A stretch of 64,000 bases of DNA from NCBI GenBank assembly GCA_029975525.1, contig JARKOX010000128.1:1-64000 (forward strand), given 5' to 3'. Below, one piece after another: positions 46,760 to 57,200 of the stretch. How positions within the stretch are numbered: the stretch's first letter is position 1; each line of letters begins with the position of its first letter. Position numbers and translations under genes: made by a program. A model generated the notes under the pieces. The model was not told where the DNA came from. It made no database searches and saw nothing but the letters and a program-made list of their open reading frames with translations. Origin of the DNA: Prolixibacteraceae bacterium (GTDB lineage Bacteria; Bacteroidota; Bacteroidia; Bacteroidales; Prolixibacteraceae).

Positions 46760-48547
46760 CTATTTTTTCAGGCGGAAAGAGTCAACCAGGTGATTTTGGG
46801 CATCCAACGTCTGCGACACCAGCTCATTTCCGTTGATCTGCACATGCTGGTAGAGATGCCCCTTAAAATTCCGGACGGCAGCATAAGGTTCCGGGGTTCG
46901 TTCCCCTTCGCGGCTCGGAATGCCAACCGACACCATGTAGGTGGTTCCATGAGTGCCTTCCGGCACTACTTTTCCGCCTTTCATCGGTTTGGAGCGCATG
47001 TAGTAGTGAATGTGTCCTCCCAGCACCAGGTCGACCTGGTATTTATCGAACAGAGGCACCCACGCTTCCTGGATATTCAGATACGGCTCTTCCCAGTTGT
47101 AGGGCGGAAAGTGAAACATGGCAATTTTCCAGGTCGCCTTACTTTCAGCCAGCTGTTTTTCAATCCAGGCGGTGTGCGGTTCCAGGGGCGAGGTGGCGTC
47201 GATCATCAGAAACAGGGCGTTTTTGTATTGAAAGGCGTAGGTTTGCTCGGCCGGCACCCCTTCGGGAGCGTTGAGCGGGTAGCTGAACTGATCGCGGAAC
47301 AACTGTGCGCCCCGTCCGGCGCGGTTGTCGTGGTTGCCGGGAACGGCCATCAACGGAATCTGGTTGGCCACCCCGCGGGAATAGGCCCAAAGCTCATCCC
47401 ACTGGTCGCGGAACAGGCCATCGCTCACCAGGTCGCCCGCAATGGAGAAGAAAGCCACTTCGGGCCTGGTTTGGTAAGCCAGCTGCAGGATTTCGCCAAA
47501 CAGCGGGGAGTTGTGGGTGTCGCCAAACCAAAGGAAAGAGAAAACATCGTCGGAAGCAGCCGTGGTAAAAGCGTCCCCTTCCGCCCAACCGTCTCCGGCC
47601 GAATATTCGTAGGTTGTGCCGGGAGTCAGGTCTTTCAGCCGGGCGGTAAAATGGTGCACATAACGGTCGTTCATCAGCAGCCGGTCTTCCATCCGGAGTT
47701 TTTCAGCAGGTACGGTCTGTTCTTCGGCAGTTCCCTTCACCCGGTATTTCAACTGACCGGTTGCCACCGACGTATCGGTCCGCCACAACACATCGATGGT
47801 GGTTGAGGGATCGGAGCTCCAGCTCAGGTGAAACTGGTCGGGCGAGGCGGAAGCGGGAAATTTGCTTTCGCGGAAGGCCCCGATCAGGTGAGACTCGGCC
47901 GCGCGTCCCCGCACCGTGGGAAGCAGTTGTTGCCCTTTCATTTCGTCGGGGACATCGGTCAGCACCAGCTCGTCCCAGTCGTGGTAGGTAAATGCCCCGT
48001 CATCGAGGATCCCGACATACTGGCTGGCGGGGAAAAAATTGCTCAGTACCAGCCGGTCGTTTTTATTTTGCGGCGCCACGGTTACAAAATAGTGCATGCC
48101 CAGATTCTGGTCGAACCCGTTAATTCCGAGTCCTACGGTTCCGGCATCAAATTTTTTCTGCCACACTTCGTAGGTGGTCTGTTCGTTTTTCATGGTCAGC
48201 CCGGTTTTCTGAAAACCATATTCCGGCAACCAAAAGGGCACAATTTTCTGGTTTACACTGCGCATCACCGAAACGACCACGGGCACACTGGCCTCAAAAC
48301 TCCAGTGCCGGGTTCCGAGCACTTGTCGCTCCTCCTGGTCAAACAGCTTCATCACGGCGTCGTAGTCCAGTTTTCGCAAATCGTCGGGCTGAAAATTGCG
48401 GTACAAAAAGGTCACTTTGTCGTCCATCACCTCGCTGACAGACCTTCCGGTCCCGGCAGGCTGGCAGGCTGTCATCCCGGTCAGCAGTCCGGCAGTCAAC
48501 AGTATTGAGATCAATCGTTTCACTTTTTCTCGTTTTTGAATTTGCAT
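46760..48547 (-). CDS. Lipoprotein metallophosphoesterase with FnIII-like domain
   Basis: This 595-residue lipoprotein (LLTAGLLTGMTACQPA) has a fibronectin-like strand domain (WSSDPSTTIDVLWRTDTSVATGQLKYRV) near residues 240-300 and a calcineurin-like phosphoesterase after residue 330. The metal motifs are GDTHNS, AGDLVSDG, VPGNHDNRAG, FHFPPYNWEE and GGHIHYYM. A distinct N-terminal region of about 220 residues is unknown to me. It should hydrolyse a phosphate ester outside the cytoplasm. It is the last gene of the phosphoesterase-rich unit; a terminator separates it from the gene before. Confidence 0.88.
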   Translation of the reverse strand: MQIQKREKVKRLISILLTAGLLTGMTACQPAGTGRSVSEVMDDKVTFLYRNFQPDDLRKLDYDAVMKLFDQEERQVLGTRHWSFEASVPVVVSVMRSVNQKIVPFWLPEYGFQKTGLTMKNEQTTYEVWQKKFDAGTVGLGINGFDQNLGMHYFVTVAPQNKNDRLVLSNFFPASQYVGILDDGAFTYHDWDELVLTDVPDEMKGQQLLPTVRGRAAESHLIGAFRESKFPASASPDQFHLSWSSDPSTTIDVLWRTDTSVATGQLKYRVKGTAEEQTVPAEKLRMEDRLLMNDRYVHHFTARLKDLTPGTTYEYSAGDGWAEGDAFTTAASDDVFSFLWFGDTHNSPLFGEILQLAYQTRPEVAFFSIAGDLVSDGLFRDQWDELWAYSRGVANQIPLMAVPGNHDNRAGRGAQLFRDQFSYPLNAPEGVPAEQTYAFQYKNALFLMIDATSPLEPHTAWIEKQLAESKATWKIAMFHFPPYNWEEPYLNIQEAWVPLFDKYQVDLVLGGHIHYYMRSKPMKGGKVVPEGTHGTTYMVSVGIPSREGERTPEPYAAVRNFKGHLYQHVQINGNELVSQTLDAQNHLVDSFRLKK

Positions 48548-48564
48548 GTTGCCAATAGTTGTTA

Positions 48565-48608
48565 AAAAAACAGGCGCACCTGCAGACCGTAGATCTGTCG
48601 GGTGCGCC
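48565..48608 (-). terminator. Internal terminator between the propeller protein and metallophosphoesterase genes
   Basis: On the minus strand GGCGCACC and GGTGCGCC form the stem with an inner CAGA/TCTG, followed by TGTTTTTTTAAC. Confidence 0.8.
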
Positions 48609-48654
48609 CTACCTAATCACCTAAAACTACCTATGATGTCGAAGCGTTGTTGTT

Positions 48655-50883
48655 TCATTTTTGCGATTCAGGTTCGCCGATCACGCCGAGGTAACGGCCA
48701 ATCCAGTAAGGCAGCAGCCAGATGTCGCCGGCGCTGTTTTCTTCCCGTCCGCCGCCGCGGCTATCCAGGTCGAAGCGGTTGGCGTTGTGTCTCGAAATCC
48801 GGAGTTCGCCCGGAGGCAGAACCTCTTTGACACTCTGTTTTCTGAAATTCGGCGCCAGCAGTTCGATGTCTTTGCGGTGGCTGTTCGAAACCGACCAGTT
48901 GATCAGGTCGATCGGATAGAGCTGCAAATACCACAACGCTTCGTCGAAATCATAATCTTCGTCGCCCACCAACGCGGTCATGATATTCCACAAGCCTTCC
49001 TTCTCCGGACGCTCGGCCTCCCAATGATCCACAATGGCTGCCTTGAATTTTGCTTTCAGCGTATCGTTAAACGCGTAGCGATACAATCCCCAGTAGCCGC
49101 AATAGTACATTTCGTCATCCGAATGGTTCCAGCCGTCCGACAGCTCTTTGCTCATTTCATCGGCATCAGCGGGCGCCATCCCGATTTCGCTCATCGGCCG
49201 CATCAGGTTTTCAAGATAGCCGTGTTCGTTCATCAGATAGAAAGCAGCCTCGCGGTATTTCTCTTTTTGGGTGAAATGATAGGCCGTTTGCAGCATCCCG
49301 ATGATATTGGAGGAGTTGATCTTGCGGTCGCCCACCATCAGCGGGAAGGAGTTGACATATTCGGGGTTCCAGCGTCCCCAGCGGGTAGGTTTGCCGTCCC
49401 AGTCGATCATATAAAAATCATTTTTCACGATGTGCGACATGAGCGTGTCGATCAGCATAACCGCTTTTGCTTTGAGCTCGGGCACCTCTACCAGCTCGGC
49501 GATGGCGCCGAAAGCAAAAATGTGGCCGATCGCCTCGTCGCTGCTGGTTGTCGATTTCCAGTCCCACTCCGGATCTTCGGCGCGGCGCCAGGGTTCGTCG
49601 TGAAATTTATATCCGGTGCGCATGTAAGAACGCGACGGGAAACCGGAGTTCAGGCCGTTGACCGTGTACAAACGTTCCATGGCATCGAGTGATTCGCGGA
49701 TGTTCTGCAGCGCTTCGGGCGATTGGGTGACGGCGTAGCGGAACGTCTGCGAAGCCAGATACATCGAGGTCCACAACCCGTCGTTGTCCGAATCTTCCAT
49801 GCTGCCGGTGGTTACATCGCCCTCCTGCATGCTGGAAACGGTGGCGTTAAACCCGTTGCGGATGTGCCGGTCGCGCACCTGCTTTTCAAAAAACAGGGCT
49901 TTGTCGTGCAGGGTCATCTCGTCGAAACAGATTTTCCCCAATCCGGCGTTGGTGAGGATCAAAACTGAATTCTCGGGACCTTTGGCAATATGCACCACCG
50001 TATCAGACGGGATCCATCTCTTGGAAGCGTAGTAGCTGAACTTGCCGTCTTCGCGGAGCTGCATCGCTCCCCAGGTCGATCCAAACCAGATGTTGCCGTT
50101 AATCTCGGCCACGGTGGTCAGTTCGGTCCAGGGCATTTTTTGCTGAATTTCGCCGATCTGCTTTTTCGTTTGGGTATCGACCAGGTAGTAGCCGTTGTTG
50201 GTTCCCACCACCAGTTTGCCGGCGGCAAGCTCCATACAGGTCACCCGGTCGTCGTTGACCACCGGGGTCAGTTCGTTTTTCGCGGGGTCAAACGTATAAA
50301 TCGATTGCTTGCCCAGGATCCAGAAGAGGTTTTGCGGTTCGTCAAATTTGATCGCCTTCACCTCGTCGCCGGGCAGCGCCCCCTCCCAGAGATTTTTTGA
50401 ATCTTTCAGCAAATGCAGCGCTTTGCCATCCGAAATCAGGAAGGAGAAATCTTTCCCGCCGGCAAAAACCGTGGCGTTGGGCAAAGTGTGGCGGGAATAG
50501 AGTTTGGCGGCCCAGGCGTTGCTGAACACCGCCTTGTCATCGAGGTAGACAAACTGGTCGTGGTAAATACCTATTCCGGCGATTTTTTTGTCAGAGGTTT
50601 GTTTGTCCTGCACATCGGTAACCAGGGTTCCGGGGAAAAGGAACTGTCCGGCACGCGGCCGCAGCAACCCTTTCGACGAATAGACCTGGATGTATCCGTT
50701 GCGGTCGGCGGCTACCGTTTTTAGCTCCGTGTCGGATGTTTCGCGGTTAAACTTGATGCTGTAGTCCTGCAAAAATGGTTTATCGGGACGGGCGGCCACT
50801 TCTTTCCGCTGCTTTTGCGCGGTACACGAGGCCATGGCAAATACTAAGCAAAGCAAGGCAAGCTGAAGTATTGTCTTTTTCAT
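48655..50883 (-). CDS. Lipoprotein with N-terminal propeller and helical C-terminal domain, function unknown
   Basis: I do not recognise this 742-residue lipoprotein (LLCLVFAMASCTAQ). Residues about 40-340 read as a beta-propeller: short repeated strands such as NGYIQVYSSKGLL, GKLVVGTNNGYYLV and INGNIWFGSTWGAM resemble two-component-regulator propellers. From residue about 370 it becomes helical with LWTSMYLASQTFRYAVTQSPEAL, YMIDWDGKPTRWGRWNPEYVN, YYCGYWGLYRYAF and LLPYWIGRYLGVI. This resembles an alpha/alpha toroid as in some glycoside hydrolases and lyases. I start at ATG 50883; the upstream extension is not signal-like. Confidence 0.7.
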   Translation of the reverse strand: MKKTILQLALLCLVFAMASCTAQKQRKEVAARPDKPFLQDYSIKFNRETSDTELKTVAADRNGYIQVYSSKGLLRPRAGQFLFPGTLVTDVQDKQTSDKKIAGIGIYHDQFVYLDDKAVFSNAWAAKLYSRHTLPNATVFAGGKDFSFLISDGKALHLLKDSKNLWEGALPGDEVKAIKFDEPQNLFWILGKQSIYTFDPAKNELTPVVNDDRVTCMELAAGKLVVGTNNGYYLVDTQTKKQIGEIQQKMPWTELTTVAEINGNIWFGSTWGAMQLREDGKFSYYASKRWIPSDTVVHIAKGPENSVLILTNAGLGKICFDEMTLHDKALFFEKQVRDRHIRNGFNATVSSMQEGDVTTGSMEDSDNDGLWTSMYLASQTFRYAVTQSPEALQNIRESLDAMERLYTVNGLNSGFPSRSYMRTGYKFHDEPWRRAEDPEWDWKSTTSSDEAIGHIFAFGAIAELVEVPELKAKAVMLIDTLMSHIVKNDFYMIDWDGKPTRWGRWNPEYVNSFPLMVGDRKINSSNIIGMLQTAYHFTQKEKYREAAFYLMNEHGYLENLMRPMSEIGMAPADADEMSKELSDGWNHSDDEMYYCGYWGLYRYAFNDTLKAKFKAAIVDHWEAERPEKEGLWNIMTALVGDEDYDFDEALWYLQLYPIDLINWSVSNSHRKDIELLAPNFRKQSVKEVLPPGELRISRHNANRFDLDSRGGGREENSAGDIWLLPYWIGRYLGVIGEPESQK

Positions 50884-50944
50884 TTCTATTGATTTTTGTT
50901 GATTTATAGTATTTTTCAACCCGTTTAAGGCTGATCGTCTTGTT

Positions 50945-52474
50945 TTACAATTTAGCTGAAATTCTGAAAACCCTGGCAGAAGTCCAGGTTTGGCCAAACA
51001 GGTCAGTGGTCCTGACCTTCAGGGTGTAGGTTCCGGGAAGCAGGTTTTGGGGCAGCTCCCCGCGCCAGATATGTCTTGAAATGCTGGGTTCGTCCATCAG
51101 GTAGCCCAACACCTCTTCCAGCACTTTTCCGTTCACTTTTTCCTGCAGAAACGGGTTCAGTGCATGCATCCGGGCACATTCCGGATCGGGCACTTCCGCC
51201 GGCTCCATTTTCAGCCACGTCCCCTCCCCGCTCAGCTGCATCTCCACCACCGAACGCGGTGAGCCGGCAAACACATTGACCAGCACCTGACGCGACTGGC
51301 GGTCGGAAAGGACCACATCGTCGGCAAGGTAAATGTTCATCTGGTAATTTTCGGGACGGCGGGCGGCCTTAAACCGGACCCGGTAGGAGTTTCCGCTGAA
51401 ATGGATAACCGAATACCCGTTGGGCGTTCCGTCGTTCATGGTGGCATGCGGAATGTTTACCTCGTCGAGTGCGCCGCACCACCAGCTGCCGCACACCGCT
51501 CCGTTGACCAGGTGATGATGGTCGCCGGCTCCCTTCCAGCCCATTGCGGGCCCCACAAACAGGTTGATCTGTTCATGGGCGTGGCCGGAGACCGAAAAGG
51601 TATGCTCCCGGTTGCTGATCAGCGCCAGCAGCTGGTCGCGGTTTTCGCACACCACCACCGGCACGTGCATCATCAAAACCACCAGTTTGCCGGCGGGAAC
51701 AAATGCGAGATAGTTTTTAACGAAGTTAAGCTGCCGTTCGGAGAAGCGGGAGGTGTAACGTCCGTTGGGGGTAAAGTGGATGTTGTTGAGATCGATAAAG
51801 ACCACCTCGCCGTATTCAAAAGCATAGGTCGATGGCCCGTAAACCTGCTCGTAGGTAGCTGTTTTCTCTCCGTCAGTTGGGGCGTCCCGGTCGTAATCGT
51901 GATTTCCGAAGGTGTTGTACCACGGAATCCCGATCTGGGCAATTCCCTGGTTAATGGCCTGAAAAAGGGCGGGGCCGTCGGCTGTGATATCGCCCAGCGA
52001 AACGCCAAAGAGGGCATCGGTCCCGATCAGCTCTTCCACCACATCGTGGTTGATGTAGTTCACCTCTTTTAATCCGCGGGCTTGCGGATCGCCAAAAAAA
52101 AGGGCCGTAAACTCCCTGTTTTCGGCAGTGGCAATGAGCGGAAAGTTGATTCCGTGCTCCGGCGTTTCCCCTTTCTGCCGGAAAAAATGCTGCGGAATCA
52201 TCTCCCGGTTGACCGGAACCCGGTAACCAGCCGGCTTGATGACAAAAAGCGCTGAACTTCCGGAATCTTCCAGCGCCCATTTTCCATCGGCTCCGGAACG
52301 GACCACCACCTCGCCGTTTGACACGCAAACGCCGCCAACACCGGGCTCGCCGGCATCTTTGATCCCGTTTTGGTTGATGTCGTGGAAAACATATCCCCCA
52401 ACATTTTTTCCGGCAGAAAAAACAACCGGGCCCCCAAACAGCATCAACAGGAAGAAAACACGGAGCGATTTCAT
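50945..52474 (-). CDS. Exported calcineurin-like phosphoesterase with flanking beta domains
   Basis: This 509-residue protein has a signal peptide, an N-terminal SpaA/SdrD-like beta domain (YVFHDINQNGIKDAGEPGVGG, about residues 20-110) and a metallophosphoesterase core: LFFGDPQARG, SLGDITADG, TFGNHDYDRD, LMMHVPVVV and VSGHAHEQIN. A C-terminal beta domain follows (about 330-509, ISRHIWRGELPQNLLPGTY). The first motif has Gln where the usual GDxH has His. The architecture fits the MetallophosN/C group. It follows susD2 across a hairpin terminator. Confidence 0.88.
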   Translation of the reverse strand: MKSLRVFFLLMLFGGPVVFSAGKNVGGYVFHDINQNGIKDAGEPGVGGVCVSNGEVVVRSGADGKWALEDSGSSALFVIKPAGYRVPVNREMIPQHFFRQKGETPEHGINFPLIATAENREFTALFFGDPQARGLKEVNYINHDVVEELIGTDALFGVSLGDITADGPALFQAINQGIAQIGIPWYNTFGNHDYDRDAPTDGEKTATYEQVYGPSTYAFEYGEVVFIDLNNIHFTPNGRYTSRFSERQLNFVKNYLAFVPAGKLVVLMMHVPVVVCENRDQLLALISNREHTFSVSGHAHEQINLFVGPAMGWKGAGDHHHLVNGAVCGSWWCGALDEVNIPHATMNDGTPNGYSVIHFSGNSYRVRFKAARRPENYQMNIYLADDVVLSDRQSRQVLVNVFAGSPRSVVEMQLSGEGTWLKMEPAEVPDPECARMHALNPFLQEKVNGKVLEEVLGYLMDEPSISRHIWRGELPQNLLPGTYTLKVRTTDLFGQTWTSARVFRISAKL

Positions 52475-52508
52475 GTGAGATAATATTACAGAAATTTTTA
52501 ACTGGAAG

Positions 52509-52544
52509 AAAAGGGTGCTGCATCAAAAGTTACCGCACCCTTTT
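52509..52544 (-). terminator. Attenuating terminator between susD2 and the phosphoesterase gene
   Basis: AAAAGGGTGC and GCACCCTTTT pair perfectly around a 16-base loop in the gap after susD2, so susC2-susD2 should be transcribed more than the genes that follow. Confidence 0.8.
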
Positions 52545-52583
52545 CAAATTTTCTGAAAGCTATCTTCTTTCAGAAGGATTGTA

Positions 52584-54272
52584 TTACTGCAAGAGCCAGA
52601 ATTTTGACCAGGAGCTGTCTTTGCCGTCGGTGGCGGTAAAGGGTGTTTCCACCAGTCGTTCAATCGCTACCTTGTAATTGGCGTTGTTGCGGCCTTTTTC
52701 ATTGGGGCCATATTCAAACCGCAGGGGCATCGCGTCGCGTAACGCTTTGGGGCCAATGGCCAGGGTCGGGAAACCGGTTCTTCTCCAATCGCACCACGCT
52801 TCGTGGGCAACGGTCCAGTTGGCGATCCATTTCTGGGTGATGATTTGGGCCAGCGTGCCATCGAAAGCAACCCCCGGCTGGGCAATGTAGGCTGCATACG
52901 CGCTGCCAACTCCCCAGGTATCCATAGAAGCTTTAACTCCTTTTTCATACCACTCTTTTTGTGTGCCACCCACCGACCATCCTTTGCGGGAAGCTTCGGC
53001 CATGATGAAACAGACTTCGGCATAAGAGATCATGCGGGCTTTCAGAAGCGTTCCTTTGGCAGCTTTGTAAATATCGTCGAGCGCTGAATTGTGGACATTG
53101 GGACCTCCCTGAACCGGGTTCGGGTTGAGGTTGTAGCTCGATCCGTCGCCCGTGCTTGAGGCAATGGGCATACCGACAAAGCGGGCAGTGTCTACCAGTG
53201 TTTTTCCGGCTTTTACATCTTCCACCCAGGTGCTGGGGTTGTAGATGACCATATTTTTGGCGGCCAGATATTCCGGGCGCAGGTAACGGACATTATTCAC
53301 GACAATATCATTTTCGGGATATTGGGTGGAAACTTTGATTTGGGTTCTGGCTTTGTTGAACCAAACCTCGAGCCGCGGGTCGTTGAATTTCACCAGCACA
53401 TCGCGGAAACCGGCACACAGCTGAATACGGTCGAAACCACTCATGCTGACATCCTGCACGGTATTGGCCGGCCAGGAGTCGTTTTTGGTGGTACCGATGT
53501 AGGACATCGTTGCATCGTCTTCGATTCCGGTAAAAATCGGATACTGGGCCGGATTGGAAGTAATCTCCTGGATTCCGGCTTTGGCAAAATCAGGCAGTTT
53601 CCCCGACAATCTCATATAATAACGCAGCGCCAGTGAGTTGGCCAGTTTGCGCCATTTCAGCGGATTGCCGCCATACATCACGTCGGCCGACTGGCTGATC
53701 TCTTTGTAGTCGCCCACCGGTTTGGAGAGTAAGGTGTTGGCATTTTTCAACTCCTGAAGAATTCCTTTGTAGATGCTCTCCTGGGTGTCAAATACCGGGA
53801 AGAGATCTTCCTGTCCGCCATTGGGGGCATTGAGTGCGGCCGTGTAAGGTGCATCGCCCCAGGAGTCGGCAATGTAGGCAAACTGAAAAGCCCTGATGAC
53901 GGTTGCCACTCCCTGGTGAAACTCCATTTTTTCGGCTACCGCACGATTGTAAAGATGTTTGGCATCTCTCAGCACACTGTAGTTGGAAGCCCAGTCGCGC
54001 TCGGTATTCCAATCCAGCTTGTTAAGGCCGTTTCCCCAGCCGCTCTTCTGCACATACTGCATCACCCCGGCCACATCTCCCTGGTAATTGTTTTCGAGAT
54101 ATTCGGTCATGGTAGCCGTGATAATAGTCGGAATCAACAGGTTCGGATTGACGGTTGACGGGTCAACGCCATTGGGGTTCACGTTGAATTCCGTAAGCTT
54201 ATCCTGGCAGGAGGTGAAGGCAATCACGGTAAGCACCAGGAATATTTTAGCTAATGTTTTCATTCTTTTCAT
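52584..54272 (-). CDS. SusD/RagB-family glycan-binding lipoprotein (second pair)
   Basis: This 562-residue lipoprotein (LVLTVIAFTSCQDKLTEFNVNPNG) has the SusD features FAYIADSWGDAPYTAAL, WRKLANSLALRYYMRL, CFIMAEASRKG and QKWIANWTVAHEAWCDWRRTGFP. It is related to SusD1 at 23.7 kb in both order and motif (VAGVMQYVQ). It binds ligand at the surface over SusC2, whose gene lies 16 bp upstream. A hairpin follows its stop. Confidence 0.94.
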   Translation of the reverse strand: MKRMKTLAKIFLVLTVIAFTSCQDKLTEFNVNPNGVDPSTVNPNLLIPTIITATMTEYLENNYQGDVAGVMQYVQKSGWGNGLNKLDWNTERDWASNYSVLRDAKHLYNRAVAEKMEFHQGVATVIRAFQFAYIADSWGDAPYTAALNAPNGGQEDLFPVFDTQESIYKGILQELKNANTLLSKPVGDYKEISQSADVMYGGNPLKWRKLANSLALRYYMRLSGKLPDFAKAGIQEITSNPAQYPIFTGIEDDATMSYIGTTKNDSWPANTVQDVSMSGFDRIQLCAGFRDVLVKFNDPRLEVWFNKARTQIKVSTQYPENDIVVNNVRYLRPEYLAAKNMVIYNPSTWVEDVKAGKTLVDTARFVGMPIASSTGDGSSYNLNPNPVQGGPNVHNSALDDIYKAAKGTLLKARMISYAEVCFIMAEASRKGWSVGGTQKEWYEKGVKASMDTWGVGSAYAAYIAQPGVAFDGTLAQIITQKWIANWTVAHEAWCDWRRTGFPTLAIGPKALRDAMPLRFEYGPNEKGRNNANYKVAIERLVETPFTATDGKDSSWSKFWLLQ

Positions 54273-54288
54273 ATTTTACGATTCAACA

Positions 54289-57200
54289 TTAAAAGTTAAA
54301 ATTCAATTTAAAGCCAACGGGGATGGTCCACGGTGAGACGTTGTACCTTTCAATTCCCTGTTTAAACTGAATCCCACTTTTTTGAACACCGCTGGATGCC
54401 TGGAATGCAGTTTCCGGATCGATGCCAATGCCGGCCTTTGTCCAGAGGATCAGGTTACGGCTGTAAACAGAAATCGAAGCATTCTTGAAGCCGATTGATT
54501 TTATGGTAGGCAGCTGATAGGAGATTGAGATTTCTCGCAATTTGATGAAGTCGGCATCAAAAGTTGCCGTCCGGGTAAAATCCCAACCGTAGAAATCCTG
54601 GTATCTGATCAGCGGGGTTCCGTTCTTTTTACCCAGGTTTTCACCCAGATGTTCGGCAACCATGATAAAATTACCATTGTCGTCGTAGTATCCTTCAACG
54701 CCGGGCATAAATACGCCATCATTTAAGGTGATGCCCCCTTCGGTGTGCGGGAAGCCTCCGGTCGCAGCCGTCGGACCACCGACCACCACGTAGAATTCAC
54801 CTCCGGGCAACAAATATTTGTCGGCATTGTCTTTGAGGAATTTGGCAATTTCTGCTCCACTCATATTGTTGACTTTCAACGTTCTGTTGATCCAGCGTTC
54901 GGAGTGCAGGTCGGATTCGCCGTAGCGGAAAGTCTGTGAAACAAACTGTCCTCCCACCCGCCAGTCGAGGCTGGCATTCAGCGTCCATTTTTTATAGGAA
55001 AGCCCGGTTTGAACCCCGATGGTAAAGTCCGGGTTAAAGTTTCCGATGACGTTGGGTTTTCCTTCGTTGATTTTGGTTTGCCACCCTTTTACGTCGTTCC
55101 AGCCTTCGTCATCCAGAATTGGCCAGCCAAAGTACGGAGAGTTCGGATCTTCCACCCGCACCATTTCGGCATCTACAATCTGGCCGATTTCGTCGCCCAC
55201 CCGGGTAACGGCGCCGCCTTTTGCATCGGTCCACAAATCGATATAGTTGAATCCTTCTGCCAGCTCTTCAATCCGGGTTCTGTTGCGCGAGAAGTTTACA
55301 TTTACATCCCAGTTCCATTTATTGTTGCTGACCGGGGTACCTCCCACCGCCAACTCAATCCCTTTGCTGGAGATCAAACCGGCATTGATCTGTTTGGAGT
55401 TATACCCGGTTGAGGGCGGAAGACCAATATTCAAAATCTGGTTTTCATTTTCAGCGGCATAGTATGTCCCTTCAAACCTGAGGCGACTGTTGAACAGCGC
55501 CAGGTCGGCACCTACCTCCCACGAAGTTTTGATCTCCGGCTTCAAATTCGGCAACAACATATTTCCCGAAGTGGTGAGGCGGATTTCATTCCCCCAGGCT
55601 CCGGCGTCGCCCATCAGCGGAAGCAGTTTGTACGGATCGGTATCGTTACCTACCATTGCCCAGCCTCCCCGCAATTTAGCCAGAGAAATTCTTGAATCCA
55701 TCTCGAACAGGTTGTTCAGCAGCATGCTTAAAGAAGCGGAGGGATAGAAGTAGGAACGGTTTTCGGCCGGAAGTGTACTCGACCAGTCGTTACGTGCCGT
55801 CAGATCAAGATAGATGGCATCTTTCCAGCCCAGTGAGGCCAGTCCGTACAAGCTGTAAATTGCTTTTTGGTATGAACTGGAGCCGTACTGAATATTTGAC
55901 GGCGCAATATTTCCGAGCGTGTAAACACCGGGAACCGTCAAACCGGCGCCGGGTTTGCTCTGGGCGCTGTTGTTGTCGCCATACTGGTACATGTAGTTTC
56001 CACCAGCCGAAGCATTGATATTGAAATCCTTGAGTGATTTTTTATACGCCAGCAGGAAGTCTGCATTCTGCTCCCTGCGGTAGAGGTTTACCAAACCATA
56101 TACTCCATTGGCATCGCCGGTGTAACTTTTGGCAATTTTGGTTTCCCGCTTTTCACTAAACTGGTCGTGGTTGTACCGCAACATCAGCGACAAATCCGAC
56201 GTCAGGTCGATATCAAGTTTGGCGTTTCCATACACCCTGTCGCGACGAAAACTGTTGTTTACCTCGTAGGCCAGGAAATACGGGTTGTCAATCCGGTTGC
56301 TGATTTTGTAGGTTCCGTCGGGTTTCAGGTTCAGATTATACGGGCTGTTCTGCTGAATGCCGACCTTTCCGGGTTCCCAGATGGTTTTCAGGTCATTAAT
56401 ATCAATATGGGAATTGATATTGTACAAAGCCTGCAACGGGTTGGCGCCACGTTCAGAGGTTGCAGGGCGGTTATCTGCGCCTGAATTGTTAAAATTAAAG
56501 CTTGAACTGAAAACGACCCCTTTGGCAATTTTGTATTCCGAATTAACCCCGATGCTGTTTTTGTGCAAGTCGCTGTTGGGAATAATACCTCGGTTGAGCA
56601 TGTTTTCATACGAGACCCGGTAATTGAGTTTTTCGTTGGCATCGGTCAGGGCGAAACCGTTTGTTGAGGTAACCCCGGTCCGGAAAAAATCTTTGTAATT
56701 ATCGGGGTGAGCAACCAGCGGCCGGGCTGCAATCTCTCCGGCGGCATTAAAATAGGGCCACTGGTAGGCCATCATACCTTTGTCGAGTTCCGGGCCAACC
56801 CAGTAAGAGTTTCCGGCCGGTACTTCGTAATAAGGCAGGCCATTGGTCGGACGGTTATCCTGTGTAAATGGCCGCTGTCCGTTGGCAAAACGGGTGTGCT
56901 TTTCGAGAAATTTGTACGGAGTTTCAACCACCGTGTTTGAAGTGACCGATACGCCAAGTCCTTTGCTCTTTTTTCCTGATTTGGTGGTAATCAGCACCAC
57001 GCCGTTCCCTGCCCGGGAACCGTATAACGCAGCGGCGCTGGGACCTTTCAGCACAGAAACACTTTCGATGTTTTCGGCGCTGAGGTCGGAGATGGCATTT
57101 CCATAGTCGGCCAGGTTCCCATTCCCAATCTGGGTAATGTTGTTCAAGGTGTTGTTCATCGGTACGCCATCAATCACAAACAGCGGCTGGTTGTCGCTGG

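Noticed and set aside
46790-47806. 338-aa plus-strand ORF opposite the metallophosphoesterase
   Set aside because: The minus strand has all phosphoesterase motifs, so this frame is a shadow.
48661-49692. 343-aa plus-strand ORF opposite the unknown lipoprotein
   Set aside because: The minus frame has a lipoprotein signal and consistent composition; this is antisense.
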